Part shown: piece after piece, positions 1 through 9,089 of the stretch
Numbering within the stretch: position 1 is the first letter of the stretch
Layout of the letters: every line of letters starts with the position of its first letter
DNA from: Campanula takesimana
Taxonomy: Eukaryota; Streptophyta; Magnoliopsida; Asterales; Campanulaceae
Direction of reading: 5' to 3'
Length of the DNA stretch: 64,000 nt
Assembly (NCBI GenBank): GCA_026119855.1
Contig: JAOWBW010000358.1
Span: forward strand, 620,001-684,000
Translations under genes and position numbers: made by a program
The notes under the pieces: generated by a model
What the model was told of the DNA's origin: nothing
Databases searched by the model: none
The model's input: only the letters and a program-made list of their open reading frames with translations

Positions 1-43
1 ACCGCCCTTTACGGGTTTTCAGTCTATCGGGCTTCTTTTTGCG
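1..43 (-). repeat. Partial copy of the Tat tail hairpin motif
   Basis: The reverse complement reads GAAGCCCGATAGACTGAAAA followed by CCCGTAAAGGGCGGT. This matches the paired motif downstream of the E2 integrase (28444-28542). The partner strand of the outer stem falls outside the window. Confidence 0.6.
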
Positions 44-98
44 TAGTATACATTTTTTTTATTTTTTTTATTTTTTTTTTTTTGAAAGGGGGGTTGTG

Positions 99-170
99 CT
101 AGTCGTAGTAGCGTCTGAGCTTGCTGAGGTTGACTGGTTCCTTGAACGGGTTGCCATCCAAACCTGCCAT
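99..170 (-). pseudogene. Integrase C-terminal remnant of E1
   Basis: On the minus strand a short frame ends at a TAG (99-101) and encodes roughly DGNPFKEPVNLSKLRRYYD-stop. This aligns with the end of the E2 integrase (DGDQLPKEVNLDKLKRFYV-stop at about 28350-28412). It is in a different frame from the long ORF to its right. It is all that is left of integrase and shows that RT, RNase H and integrase were removed by internal deletion, not by truncation of the element end. Confidence 0.7.
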
Positions 171-175
171 TATGT

Positions 176-3100
176 CTAGTCTCGTGGCGCGCCCTGAGCT
201 TTAGTCATTGCGTCGACGCGTTGCTTCAAATCCTCTATTTCTCTTGAGATGTCTTGAATCGTTTCTGCAGTCGGGTGCGAGGGTACCTCCGAGTCGTTCT
301 TCACATAAGGCTCGGTTTCGCAGCAACCGAGGAGTTCTAAGTTTTCGCCTTCCCTATAGAACCAAAATCCTCTCACGCTGGTGAGCATGTTCGCGTCCAT
401 CAAGCCTCGGATTCTCCGTTGTAGAGCGACACAGTCGTTGGTGTCGTGGCCTTCGTCTTGGTGGTAAGAGCAACTTTTGGTAGGTTCAAATGGTTGAAGG
501 GGTGGTAATTCGGAGAGTAGTGAATGTTCCCCTAAAGGTTGCATCTCGCCCGTTTGTTTCAGTTGGTCGAACAATATTTCGAAAGGGGTCCCCATTCTTG
601 TGTATCGGTGGACTGAGAGGGGGTATTTTTCCGAAAATCTTTGCAGTTTTTCACTGATCTTCTTTTCTTGGCGCGAGGGCCACAATACTGTCGTTGGTGT
701 TGGGGTCCGAAGTTCATTCCCATGTGCCGGGTGCAGGAATGGGGTATTCGCGAGGTACTCCTTGAGGCAGCATAATTCGAACTCACATCTCGAACTCCAT
801 TCTTGGTCGCGGGCCCTTTCTATTTCTCTGAGTGTCGGTTCCCCCACTGTTGTAAAATGGTTGAGGTATTGCAGTAACTTAATGAGTTCTTCCTTTTCGG
901 CTTTGTTCCGAGGAGACTGCATCTTCAACACGGCTCGGACTCGCCGACTGATGGGCCTACACGAGGTTGTGGAGGGGGTCGCTTCTTGGTCCTCCTCGGT
1001 TGTCTTGATCTGGTTATAGCCGGCAAACCCATCAACAAACGACTTGACCTCATAATGGACGGTCGCGCCCACCAACATTTCGATATTTGGCAAGGGGAAG
1101 TCATCCTTCGGCGTAGCTTTGTTGAGATCCCGAAAATCCACACATACTCTGACTTTACCGTTGGATTTCTTGACAGTCACCAGATTTGATAACCAAGTTG
1201 GATACTCGATCACCCTAATGAAACCCACACGGAGTAGCTTCTCAATCTCTTCCTTTACTTGCAAAGACCATTCCGGCTTAATGCGGCGCAGCTTCTGCTT
1301 GACTGGCTTAGCGTCTGGTGCTGTCGGGATTCTGTGCTCTACGATCGAGTTGTCGAGCCCCGGCATGTCCTTATAAGACCATGCGAACACATCCACATAT
1401 TCTTTGAGTAGCTCAATCAGTGCTTCCCTTTCGGCTCCGCTGAAGAAGCTCCCAATCTGCGTTTCCTTAGGCTCGGCTTCGGTTCCCAAATTCACGCATG
1501 TTAACACCTCATCGGCAGCTTGGGCTTGAGATTCTTTTTGATTAATAACCTGTTCTGAGATTTCTTTAATGTATTCATCATTTAATGTGTCTGTGTCTGC
1601 CTCTTCTAATGAATCATTATTAACTAAGTGTATATCATTAGTTTGATTATTAGCCAATTTATCAGTTAAAAGAGTGACTATGGAGGGATACTCGGAAAGG
1701 TCGAGGGTTTCATTCATGGCAAAAGGGAAAATAGCGTTTGCAACAAGATCATAGTCTTCAGACGTAAGGTCGTCAGACTTAGAGGAAGACTCAAATTCAA
1801 AATGTAAAACACTAGACTCTGGGGACGGGGATTTTGGGTGAGTGACAGGAGATGCTGCAGGAGTGGTGACAGGAGAAGGAGTAAGCCCCAGTGTTCCCAT
1901 CATAAATTTCGGAGTAGCTATAGGTCCCCCAATGATGCACCAATTCTTGAGTTTGTCCCCCATGGGTACCACCAATGTCCTTGGGTCCACCTTATCTTCA
2001 GAGTCGTCCCCGATGACGGCAACCATGTCTTCGTGCAGCCCCAGATTACCCAGATGTTGAAGCAGATATTGGCCGTCCCATGTCTCAGTCAAACTTGGAG
2101 TTTCTGCGGCTTCTATTGCTGGCTTGTCAAGGGTTGCGGCTTCAAGTTGATCTGCCAAGTCATCTGCAACCTTGGTGGAGTACTCATGCCTGATGGTTCT
2201 AACTCTGCCTGTGGCTTTGTCATATTCCATGTAATTCAGCTTCATGTTGGACCGATCGAATTCCACATCTCTGAAAATCTCGAACCCTTTCTGCAGTTTC
2301 CCGGTGTGGTCAATCCATGGCTCGGTGAACTCAAAACACGAAAACTCCTCGCCTTCCCTGACAAAGTAGCTATTCAGGGACAGGCGATATGGCCGCATTT
2401 CAGGCTTTTTGCAGGGAAGCTTCATCTTTTTAAGCAATTCTATCCTTTGTTGCTCCATCTTGTCTTCAGGAGTAAGGGTGTATCCTAGACCGAACAACCC
2501 TCGATGATTAACCTCTTCAACCAATTCTGTGGGGCCTTGCAAGTTCTTACCTAGCCCCAGCCCTGGTATAAAACCCATGTTACGCAGTATCTTGACAACA
2601 GGTGCCACTTTGTCCGTTGTTTTGGTGAGGTCGATGGTGCAGATCTGTGCTTGAGTGACTATTTCGAAGCCATTGAAGAGTCGGCTCTCTTCCCCATGCT
2701 GAATCTGCAAGACAGGAACGCCCTTGGTGTCCGTCCCTTGGGCAGTTACGAGATCACTGTAGATGATGGTCACTTCATTACCAGATTGAAACTTCACACA
2801 CTGGTGTAGGGAAGATGGGACAGCGCCCGACTGATGTAACCATTGCCGGCCGAGGAGGAGTGAGAAGGTTGCGGGGATGTCTATGACGTGGAAATCGGTT
2901 GGCAGGATCTTTGTTCCGATGGTAATGGGCAAGGTGACTTCGCCTATCACGGCGCGGCATGTAGAGTCATAAGCTTTGATGGTTTGCTTGGACGGGCGTA
3001 AATCAACACCATGAATGCCAACCACATCCATCATCCTTGCAGGCAGGATATTAATTGCAGAACCATTATCAATGAATACACGGGGGATTTTCTTGCCATT

Positions 3101-5779
3101 TACCTCGACAGTGATGTATAAAGGCTCATTATGATCAACTCCGAACGCTGGCTTGTCTAGCTCCGAGAAAGTGATGATGTTTCCGTAGTGGATATTACCA
3201 ATCATGTGGGTGACGTCCTCCGGGGTAATAGTGGATGGTACCATGGTGGCGGCGAGGTTTTGCTCGAGCATGAGGCGATGGGCTAGGGAGGAGGTGAGTA
3301 GGGACCATAGTGAAATATGAGCTTGGGTTTGTTTGAGTTGAGTGATGATAGGGTCTTCTTTGTCTAGGTCGGCTTGCTCGGGTTCCTTCCCAAAGACTTT
3401 CTTTGCACCCTTCGGGTCGGATTGGTACACTTGACCGGATCTTGTAAGGAGACAAACTTCTGCACGTAGCTCCTCCAAAGACAATGGCGAGTCATGACAA
3501 GGGAGCGAAACTTCGGTCTTTTCGGCCTCCTCGAAGATTTCGGCCCATGAAAGAGGTTGAGAGGGCTTGGGGCTCTCTTCCTCTAGAGATTCGACTTCAC
3601 TCACTAGTTCTTCTAAAGACAACAAGTAGCAAGAAGATTCTTTATTATTAGTCATTGGGATACAACCCATCTCATCACAGTCCGCCACAACAGGCTTGGC
3701 CGGATCAGTGATCTCACTAAGTTCTACCATGAGTACATTGCTAGCTACATAATCTCTAGGGTCTTCGACTACTCCCTTGTGGATGAGCTCTTGCACGGCT
3801 TTCTTGAGTTCAAAACATTCTTCGGTAGTGTGACCGGTGCACTTGTGGTAGTGGCAAAACTTTGACAAATCGCAACCAAGACCGGGGAGATGTCCTTCTA
3901 ATGGTTCGAGTATTTCTAACGTCACTAATGCCATGAAGATATCCACCATCGTGAGCCCTATCTTGTTGAAGGCATCCATGAGCTCGAGGATACTAATCTC
4001 GCATGTTTGCACCATATTCACCCCACCCCCATTGTTAGGAAGAGGGTTATTCACCACATTAGGACCCTTCGGCTTCTCAATCTTCTTGTCATTGATCAAC
4101 CCTTGTACTACGCGCTTCAATTGAATACAACCATCCGTTGTGTGCCCGATGTGCTTGTGATACTTGCAGAACTTGGAGGCGTCCAAATCAGTTCTTGGGT
4201 AGGCGGGCTGGTAATTCTCCAAAGGCTTGATAAGACCTCTCTTGACTAACACGTCAAAGACTTTCCCCATAGGCATTCCAAAATCGTCAAAGTGTTCCCT
4301 TTCTCTTTGCGGCGGAGCCCCGTTCCTTGTTACGGCTTGGACATCTAGCGGGACCTCTTTTTGGACCATATTCACTTGGCCGACGGCCTCCTTTCCACCC
4401 CTAGGAGGCGCAGGCGCAGTAGGAGCCTTGTAGCGGAAGGAGTTGTTGTTGTTGGTCTTTGGACTTTCCTTTGGCGGCACAATCCCAGTGAACCCTGCTT
4501 CGTACCTTACTCCGGCGTCAACCATTTCCCGCAAATTAGGGAAGTAACCATTACCTATAGCTGCTTTCATCTCCGGTAGTAAGCACTTGTAGAAAATCTG
4601 TTTCTGTTCCTTCGCTTTTGGTGGGTATTGGACCTCGCACAACCGATGATTCCACCTCTTGTAAAAATCATAAATAGCCTCGCCGGGCTTTTGCATAGTG
4701 TTCTCAAGGTCGGTTCGATTCACATGCCAATCCAAGTTAGCTTGATACTTCTCACAGAAAATGGCACTGATTTGATCCCACGTTTGCCTCTCGCTTGGTT
4801 CTAGCCCCAAGAACCAACGCAGAGCTATACCATCCAAAGTACTATGGAACACGCGAGCCATTTGTTTGTTGGTGCAGTCACGAGCCCTCATGGCCAACAC
4901 ATAACTATCCAAATGAGTCTTAGGACACGAGTCACCATGGAACATTGCCACCTTAGGCATCTTGAAATCCTTGGGGAGAGCCCCCACTTGGCTAGGGTTG
5001 ATTGTCTTGGTAGTCGGTGAACTTTGCCTATCCACGGTCTCGATCAACTTTCGCATTTGCTCTTGCATGGCCATAACCACAGGGTGATTGGAGATGTCGG
5101 GGATAGTTTCTGACAGAATGACGGGAGGAGTAGTGGAAGCAGTAGCAGCGGCCATCCCAATACTCAGAGGCAACGAGGGTGCGGGTAGTTTGCTAGCGGA
5201 GAGGTAGCCACCAAGCAGTTCAGGGGAAGGTTCATAGACAGCCTTGTTCTTGCTCATGGTAGTGAAACCTTGTTGGGTGTAGAGAGAAGGAGGTGGAACA
5301 TTGCGGTAGCTTGGGAATGGGAAGGCAGTAGCATTGGTGTTGGGGGGACAATTGGTATTGACCTCTTCATCCTCGACATAAATGAAATTCTCCCCATCGG
5401 GCACCAGTTTAGTCCCCTTTTGTTGAATGTGACCCTTCAACTGTTGGTTCTGGTCTTCCAACATCTTGTTGCTTTCCTCGAGATTCTTGATCTTGGCTTC
5501 GAGACCGGCGAGGAAGTTCTGGAGGCTTGGGGGAATACCATTGAGAGTGGTCTCGATGTTGAGCTCGGTGGTGCTAGCAGGAGGAGCAGAGGCTGAAGCT
5601 GAAGCGGGAGTCGACATTGCTGATGATGAGACTGAGAACGTGGACGGAGTAGAAGCTTCGCGTTGTAGTCGACCACCCGAGCGGATCCAAACTTGCTTTG
5701 CTGAAAGGTTGAAGGGTAATGAAGCTTTAGGATAGGGGGAAGGCTCATGCAAAGTATATTTTAATTTACAAAAACACAC
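176..5779 (-). CDS. E1 gag-protease-truncated RT polyprotein (1867 codons, chimeric C-terminus)
   Basis: One open frame. A natural gag start is the Met of MSTPASASASAPPAS, near residue 55. Order: coiled-coil-like segment (about 80-120), gag core (about 275-440), two retroviral-type zinc modules (CKYHKHIGHTTDGC near 536 and CHYHKCTGHTTEEC near 640), aspartic protease with FIDNGSAIN (about 895), a G-patch-like GLGLGKNLQG (about 1065), then the RT N-terminus (CVDFRDLNKATPKDDFPLPN, about 1545). RT stops being recognisable after GYNQI (near + position 985). The YVDD motif is absent. The C-terminal part resembles RT connection sequence (RAVLKMQSPRN, LKEYLANTPFL) and then a third zinc module (CSYHQDEGHDTNDC). 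This is a rearranged polyprotein: gag and protease could be made, but RT is inactive. It is unusual that a rearranged 5.6-kb frame remains open. Confidence 0.85.
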   Translation of the reverse strand: MCFCKLKYTLHEPSPYPKASLPFNLSAKQVWIRSGGRLQREASTPSTFSVSSSAMSTPASASASAPPASTTELNIETTLNGIPPSLQNFLAGLEAKIKNLEESNKMLEDQNQQLKGHIQQKGTKLVPDGENFIYVEDEEVNTNCPPNTNATAFPFPSYRNVPPPSLYTQQGFTTMSKNKAVYEPSPELLGGYLSASKLPAPSLPLSIGMAAATASTTPPVILSETIPDISNHPVVMAMQEQMRKLIETVDRQSSPTTKTINPSQVGALPKDFKMPKVAMFHGDSCPKTHLDSYVLAMRARDCTNKQMARVFHSTLDGIALRWFLGLEPSERQTWDQISAIFCEKYQANLDWHVNRTDLENTMQKPGEAIYDFYKRWNHRLCEVQYPPKAKEQKQIFYKCLLPEMKAAIGNGYFPNLREMVDAGVRYEAGFTGIVPPKESPKTNNNNSFRYKAPTAPAPPRGGKEAVGQVNMVQKEVPLDVQAVTRNGAPPQREREHFDDFGMPMGKVFDVLVKRGLIKPLENYQPAYPRTDLDASKFCKYHKHIGHTTDGCIQLKRVVQGLINDKKIEKPKGPNVVNNPLPNNGGGVNMVQTCEISILELMDAFNKIGLTMVDIFMALVTLEILEPLEGHLPGLGCDLSKFCHYHKCTGHTTEECFELKKAVQELIHKGVVEDPRDYVASNVLMVELSEITDPAKPVVADCDEMGCIPMTNNKESSCYLLSLEELVSEVESLEEESPKPSQPLSWAEIFEEAEKTEVSLPCHDSPLSLEELRAEVCLLTRSGQVYQSDPKGAKKVFGKEPEQADLDKEDPIITQLKQTQAHISLWSLLTSSLAHRLMLEQNLAATMVPSTITPEDVTHMIGNIHYGNIITFSELDKPAFGVDHNEPLYITVEVNGKKIPRVFIDNGSAINILPARMMDVVGIHGVDLRPSKQTIKAYDSTCRAVIGEVTLPITIGTKILPTDFHVIDIPATFSLLLGRQWLHQSGAVPSSLHQCVKFQSGNEVTIIYSDLVTAQGTDTKGVPVLQIQHGEESRLFNGFEIVTQAQICTIDLTKTTDKVAPVVKILRNMGFIPGLGLGKNLQGPTELVEEVNHRGLFGLGYTLTPEDKMEQQRIELLKKMKLPCKKPEMRPYRLSLNSYFVREGEEFSCFEFTEPWIDHTGKLQKGFEIFRDVEFDRSNMKLNYMEYDKATGRVRTIRHEYSTKVADDLADQLEAATLDKPAIEAAETPSLTETWDGQYLLQHLGNLGLHEDMVAVIGDDSEDKVDPRTLVVPMGDKLKNWCIIGGPIATPKFMMGTLGLTPSPVTTPAASPVTHPKSPSPESSVLHFEFESSSKSDDLTSEDYDLVANAIFPFAMNETLDLSEYPSIVTLLTDKLANNQTNDIHLVNNDSLEEADTDTLNDEYIKEISEQVINQKESQAQAADEVLTCVNLGTEAEPKETQIGSFFSGAEREALIELLKEYVDVFAWSYKDMPGLDNSIVEHRIPTAPDAKPVKQKLRRIKPEWSLQVKEEIEKLLRVGFIRVIEYPTWLSNLVTVKKSNGKVRVCVDFRDLNKATPKDDFPLPNIEMLVGATVHYEVKSFVDGFAGYNQIKTTEEDQEATPSTTSCRPISRRVRAVLKMQSPRNKAEKEELIKLLQYLNHFTTVGEPTLREIERARDQEWSSRCEFELCCLKEYLANTPFLHPAHGNELRTPTPTTVLWPSRQEKKISEKLQRFSEKYPLSVHRYTRMGTPFEILFDQLKQTGEMQPLGEHSLLSELPPLQPFEPTKSCSYHQDEGHDTNDCVALQRRIRGLMDANMLTSVRGFWFYREGENLELLGCCETEPYVKNDSEVPSHPTAETIQDISREIEDLKQRVDAMTKAQGAPRD

Positions 5780-6852
5780 ATTATTTACATCCTAATTGGT
5801 TGGAAGGGGTACCCCTTTTTCGCAACTAGTTAGAAGACTACGATCAGTGGAGGCCATCATTACGTCTATAGACCCCTCGTTTTTCACCTGTATTGCACAC
5901 CCCCAAACGGACAATTTGGGCGAGGGTCCTATAGGGCAAGCGGCTTCCACCAACCATCGGATCCTACGACTAACCCTTCCTTAAAGGCATTTAACGTGAC
6001 GTCTATGTTACATCCTACGCAAGTTAATGATGAGCGGAGATCTTAACAACAAACACTCATCTCACCATGGCACGTCCCTTGTAGGGAAATCACTTTTTTG
6101 TGCACTTTCTCTCAAAGATCTCGATTCATCATTGACTTGGGGATGACTCGACATAGACAGCACGTTAATTGACTATTAAGAAAAAGCTAGCCAAACCAAC
6201 CAGTCAAAACCTAGGTGTGTTACCTATACTAGTGTGGGTTGACACGGGTTAGGTAAAAGGTTCCCACCGTATACGGTGAGTGGAATAGACGAGTGACTCG
6301 AAAAGAGTGCGACAGTAGTGCACAAATTCCTGCACATCGAATACTCCGGGTAATGGGGACCTGTGCAGTGCTGACACGGACTAGTGGTAGTGTGTGGCGA
6401 GAAACTAATTCTTTTTAAGGAGAAAAGAGAGAAGTTTTTGATGTTAGGATGATGCAATGCAATGCATGAGAGGGGGATAGAGAGCCATGTACAAGGGAGC
6501 ATAGCAGAGTTTTGTTTGACCTTAATACTAAAGCGTAGATAACAAGGGTACAAGGATACAAGGTATATACAAAGTACAAGTATCAACAAAGTACAAGTAT
6601 TAACATTGCGGGGTGCGCGGGTGCATGTGTAAACATGGCAAGTATGTGAGGTGCATGTGTAAACATGGCAAGTGTGTGCATGTGTAAACATGGCAAGTGT
6701 GTGCATGTGTAAACATGGCAAGGTGTGTGCATGTGTAAACATGGCAGGTGTGTGCATGTGTAAACATGGCAGGTGTGTGCATGTGTAAACATGGCAAGCA
6801 TCATGATGTGACGAAAGTTAGACCCACTAAGTTTGAAAAAGTTTCAAAGCAG
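5780..6852 (-). other. E1 untranslated leader
   Basis: Sequence between the PBS and gag, on the minus strand. It contains a minisatellite (6619-6800). No conserved protein was recognised; apparent HTCHVYTCT-type translations come from the minisatellite. Confidence 0.7.
6619..6800. repeat. About 26-bp minisatellite, seven copies, in the E1 leader
   Basis: Seven copies of a unit containing GTGCATGTGTAAACATGGCA, spaced 25-31 bp and joined by AGTGTGT or GGTGTGT linkers. CATGTGTAAACATG is close to an inverted repeat, so each unit could form a small hairpin in RNA or DNA. Confidence 0.9.
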
Positions 6853-6870
6853 TCCCCAGCAGAGTCGCCA
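6853..6870 (-). other. E1 primer-binding site
   Basis: The minus strand reads TGGCGACTCTGCTGGGGA, one nucleotide inside the LTR. E2 has the identical 18-mer at 20582-20599. It begins with TGG, as expected for pairing with a tRNA 3' CCA end. The tRNA species was not determined. Confidence 0.85.
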
Positions 6871-6966
6871 CTGTGAATACCCCTTTCCGATGAAGCGACG
6901 CATGGGAAGTATCTTGTGATTATTTTTATTTACAAAGGGAATATTCTTAACGACATTAAAATTATG

Positions 6967-6976
6967 AGAGTCGCCA
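6967..6976 (-). other. PBS-like decamer inside the E1 LTR
   Basis: The minus strand reads TGGCGACTCT, identical to the first ten bases of the E1 PBS, about 104 bp from the inner LTR end. Matching copies lie in both E2 LTRs and in the solo LTR. Confidence 0.7.
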
Positions 6977-7683
6977 CGCCGTTTTAATTAAAGCCAAAAC
7001 ATTGAAAAAAGCATTTTTAGTGGGTTCGGGGGTCAAATTACAACAAGAGAAGAATATTGAACGTTATCACTCCTATTGCCCGAATTGATCGGTCTTTCTA
7101 TCATGATGAATGTGTTAGTAGTGTTTTAGTGATTTAGACCGGATCCGAAGATTGCCTACGTTCCTCTCAATGTGAGAAGCTCAGGTCAGCGTAGTTCGCA
7201 GAGAATTTAGAATAGGCAGAAGAATCGGGATCATGCATAACGAGGGGGGAATTACCTAAAGATTAGGGTTTAGAAGTAGTTCCTAGATCATCCTCGGGTT
7301 GATGAACCCTCGATCATCATCGGCTATGAAATAACATGTAATTATGAAGATCGCAACCCTAAATATAGCATAAATAAGGTTTTAATCTATAAACACGAAG
7401 AACATGCGAAGAACATATTATGGACATATGAATGAGCATGCAAAGAATATGAAGAAACTATGAATAAACATGTACGAACATGAATATAAAAAGATCTACA
7501 TTAAAAATAATGCAAGAACACGAAGAAATAAGTTAGAAAACTTACCTATGTTGGCAAGAAATAAACATTGGATCTTCTTGAGTGTTTGAATGCTAATTAG
7601 AGAGCAAAATAGTGTTTAAGAACTCCAAAATTCGTACTTAGAGCTCTCAAAATCGGACCCCTAAACCAATAGCATGGGATTGG

Positions 7684-7691
7684 TTTATATA
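7684..7691 (-). promoter_or_regulatory. Putative TATA box of the E1 LTR
   Basis: The minus strand reads TATATAAA in the outer third of the LTR, a plausible start point for the element transcript. Supported by position and motif only. Confidence 0.5.
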
Positions 7692-7738
7692 GTAAGCTGA
7701 TGGGAAGATCTGATGGTCAGGATCATCCAGCGCAAAGG

Positions 7739-7822
7739 TGGCCGCCTGGCCATGGTTGAAACCGGTGACAAGAGTGGCCGCGTGGCCAAGATCAACGCGG
7801 AGCAAGGTTGGCCGCGTGGCCA
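7739..7822. repeat. Three GC-rich inverted-repeat motifs in the E1 LTR
   Basis: TGGCCGCCTGGCCA (7739), TGGCCGCGTGGCCA (7775) and TGGCCGCGTGGCCA (7809), spaced 36 and 34 bp. Each has TGGCC and GGCCA arms around a four-base centre. They stand out from an AT-rich LTR and lie just upstream of the putative TATA box on the minus strand. Confidence 0.85.
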
Positions 7823-8024
7823 AGGATGCCGGCTGACTTGATTCTTAAGCTAGGGTTTCTGCATGGTTTTAAGGAAACTATTTGTTACCTATTTTGATAG
7901 ATTTTGTCATAAATGAGATATTTTGGGAATCCGGGACAAGTCTTTGCAAGGTTTCTAATTCCTATAAAGTCCTTGTATTTTTGGGAAAGTCCTAATAAAC
8001 TCATTTTCAGGTCGGGTACTAACA

Positions 8025-9054
8025 ACTACTCTTATACTTAAGTTCTCATTTGAGTTCTATAAGTATTAATATTCAAGTATAAGTTCCAATGCCCCAAACG
8101 GTACACTTACACTTGCTAGGACATCTTATACCAAGGCTATATGCCTTAGGAGGAATAAGCTTTCATTTCACTTTAGATTTAAAACACTTTAGTTGGAACA
8201 GGGGTTCTGGGTGGTCGCCCAACCCCAGCCTGGGCGGTCGCCCAAGATCACAATTTTTGAAACTCAAGTCTGATGACATGGGCGGTCGCCCATAACCACT
8301 CTGGGCGGTCGCCCAAGGCCAAAATCAGCAAAAACCCAATTTCTTTCCCAGGCTTAGAATTCTCCGTCCTAAGCGTAGGAGGAACTTTTACTAACATTTT
8401 TAACATTCCCAGGATGCACTAACAAGCTTTAAACCAATTCTTTCATTTCAATTTCCTTACTTTACATAGTAGGATATACTCCCTTTGTCCCACAATTACA
8501 AGTATCACAGAAATTGCCCCAAACACGAAATTGACAAGCACAAGTATCAAAAATAACATATATGAATGTTATTACAAGCAATGGGGAGCTAATAACTTAC
8601 CTAGTCAAAAATCAAAGTTAACCAAACTTATTTCTGTTCGGCCTGGAACGCTCTATTCAACGCCACGAATATTTATCCGGGATCAGAATCAAGAACGGAG
8701 GGATAATTAACCTCGAGGAGTCGAGAATAGGGTAAAAACCTAAACCTACTTTCAAGAACCAGAGAAAGAACGAGAATGTTTTGGGTAAGAATGCCTTCCT
8801 CAGGTAATCAACAAGTTGATATATATTCAACTTTCCAAGAATGACACCTAGGCCCCTCAAGTTTCACTTTTAACAAAAAGGCCCCTAAAGTCAAATTTTC
8901 ACAAATGACCCAAAAGTCAAAACTAGACATTTAACCACCTTAACTATTTAAAGCAGTTAAAAATTTAACCCAAATAAAACTAACACATAATATGCCAGTT
9001 CAAGAATTTAACAAGTATGTCAAATATTTAACAAGAAATTCGATGGGTGTTACA
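8025..9054 (-). repeat. E3 3' LTR, part to the right of the E1 insertion
   Basis: Matches 15131-16158 of the 5' LTR to its very end (GGGTGTTACA). The match stops exactly at the E1 boundary. Confidence 0.9.
8208..8315. repeat. Four GC-rich inverted repeats in the E3 3' LTR
   Basis: Copies of TGGGCGGTCGCCCA at 8208 (one C-to-T change), 8231, 8279 and 8302. Each is TGGGCG-GT-CGCCCA. The same four lie in the 5' LTR at 15316-15423. Confidence 0.9.
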
Positions 9055-9067
9055 TCCTCCCCACCTT
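9055..9067 (-). other. E3 polypurine tract
   Basis: The minus strand reads AAGGTGGGGAGGA immediately before the LTR start TGTAACACCC, the expected site for plus-strand priming. Confidence 0.85.
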
Positions 9068-9089
9068 AAAGAAAATTCGCCCACGAATT

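Larger units (their letters stand above)
1..8024 (-). mobile_element. E1: Tat-lineage Ty3/gypsy LTR retrotransposon, internally deleted, 3' part off window
   Basis: Read on the minus strand the order is LTR (6872-8024), PBS (6853-6870), leader with minisatellite, one long gag-protease-RT frame (176-5779), an integrase C-terminal remnant (99-170) and a tail hairpin motif at the window edge. Gag and protease resemble those of E2 (19582-32536), and both share the same PBS. The right LTR abuts positions 8025-8029 (ACTAC) inside the LTR of E3. In the intact copy of that LTR at about 15131 the sequence continues without a break, so E1 is a younger insertion into E3. The second LTR and the other TSD lie left of the window. 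E1 lacks the RT catalytic motif, RNase H and the integrase core, so it would need help in trans. Lineage assignment rests on gag/PR similarity and PBS, not on a phylogeny. Confidence 0.88.
6872..8024 (-). repeat. E1 5' LTR (1153 bp)
   Basis: The plus strand starts TGTGAATACCC and ends GGGTACTAACA, giving inverted ends of the form TGTNARTACCC. The inner end sits one base from the PBS. It contains a TATA box, a cluster of three TGGCC..GGCCA motifs (7739-7822) and a 10-nt copy of the PBS start (6967-6976). Confidence 0.88.

Noticed and set aside
6224..6804. ORFs rich in HTCHVYTCT repeats
   Set aside because: Translation of the 26-bp minisatellite in three frames, so not protein-driven.
8089..8295. 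68-codon ORF duplicated at 15197-15403
   Set aside because: Within the two E3 LTRs, no domain; part is the palindrome cluster.
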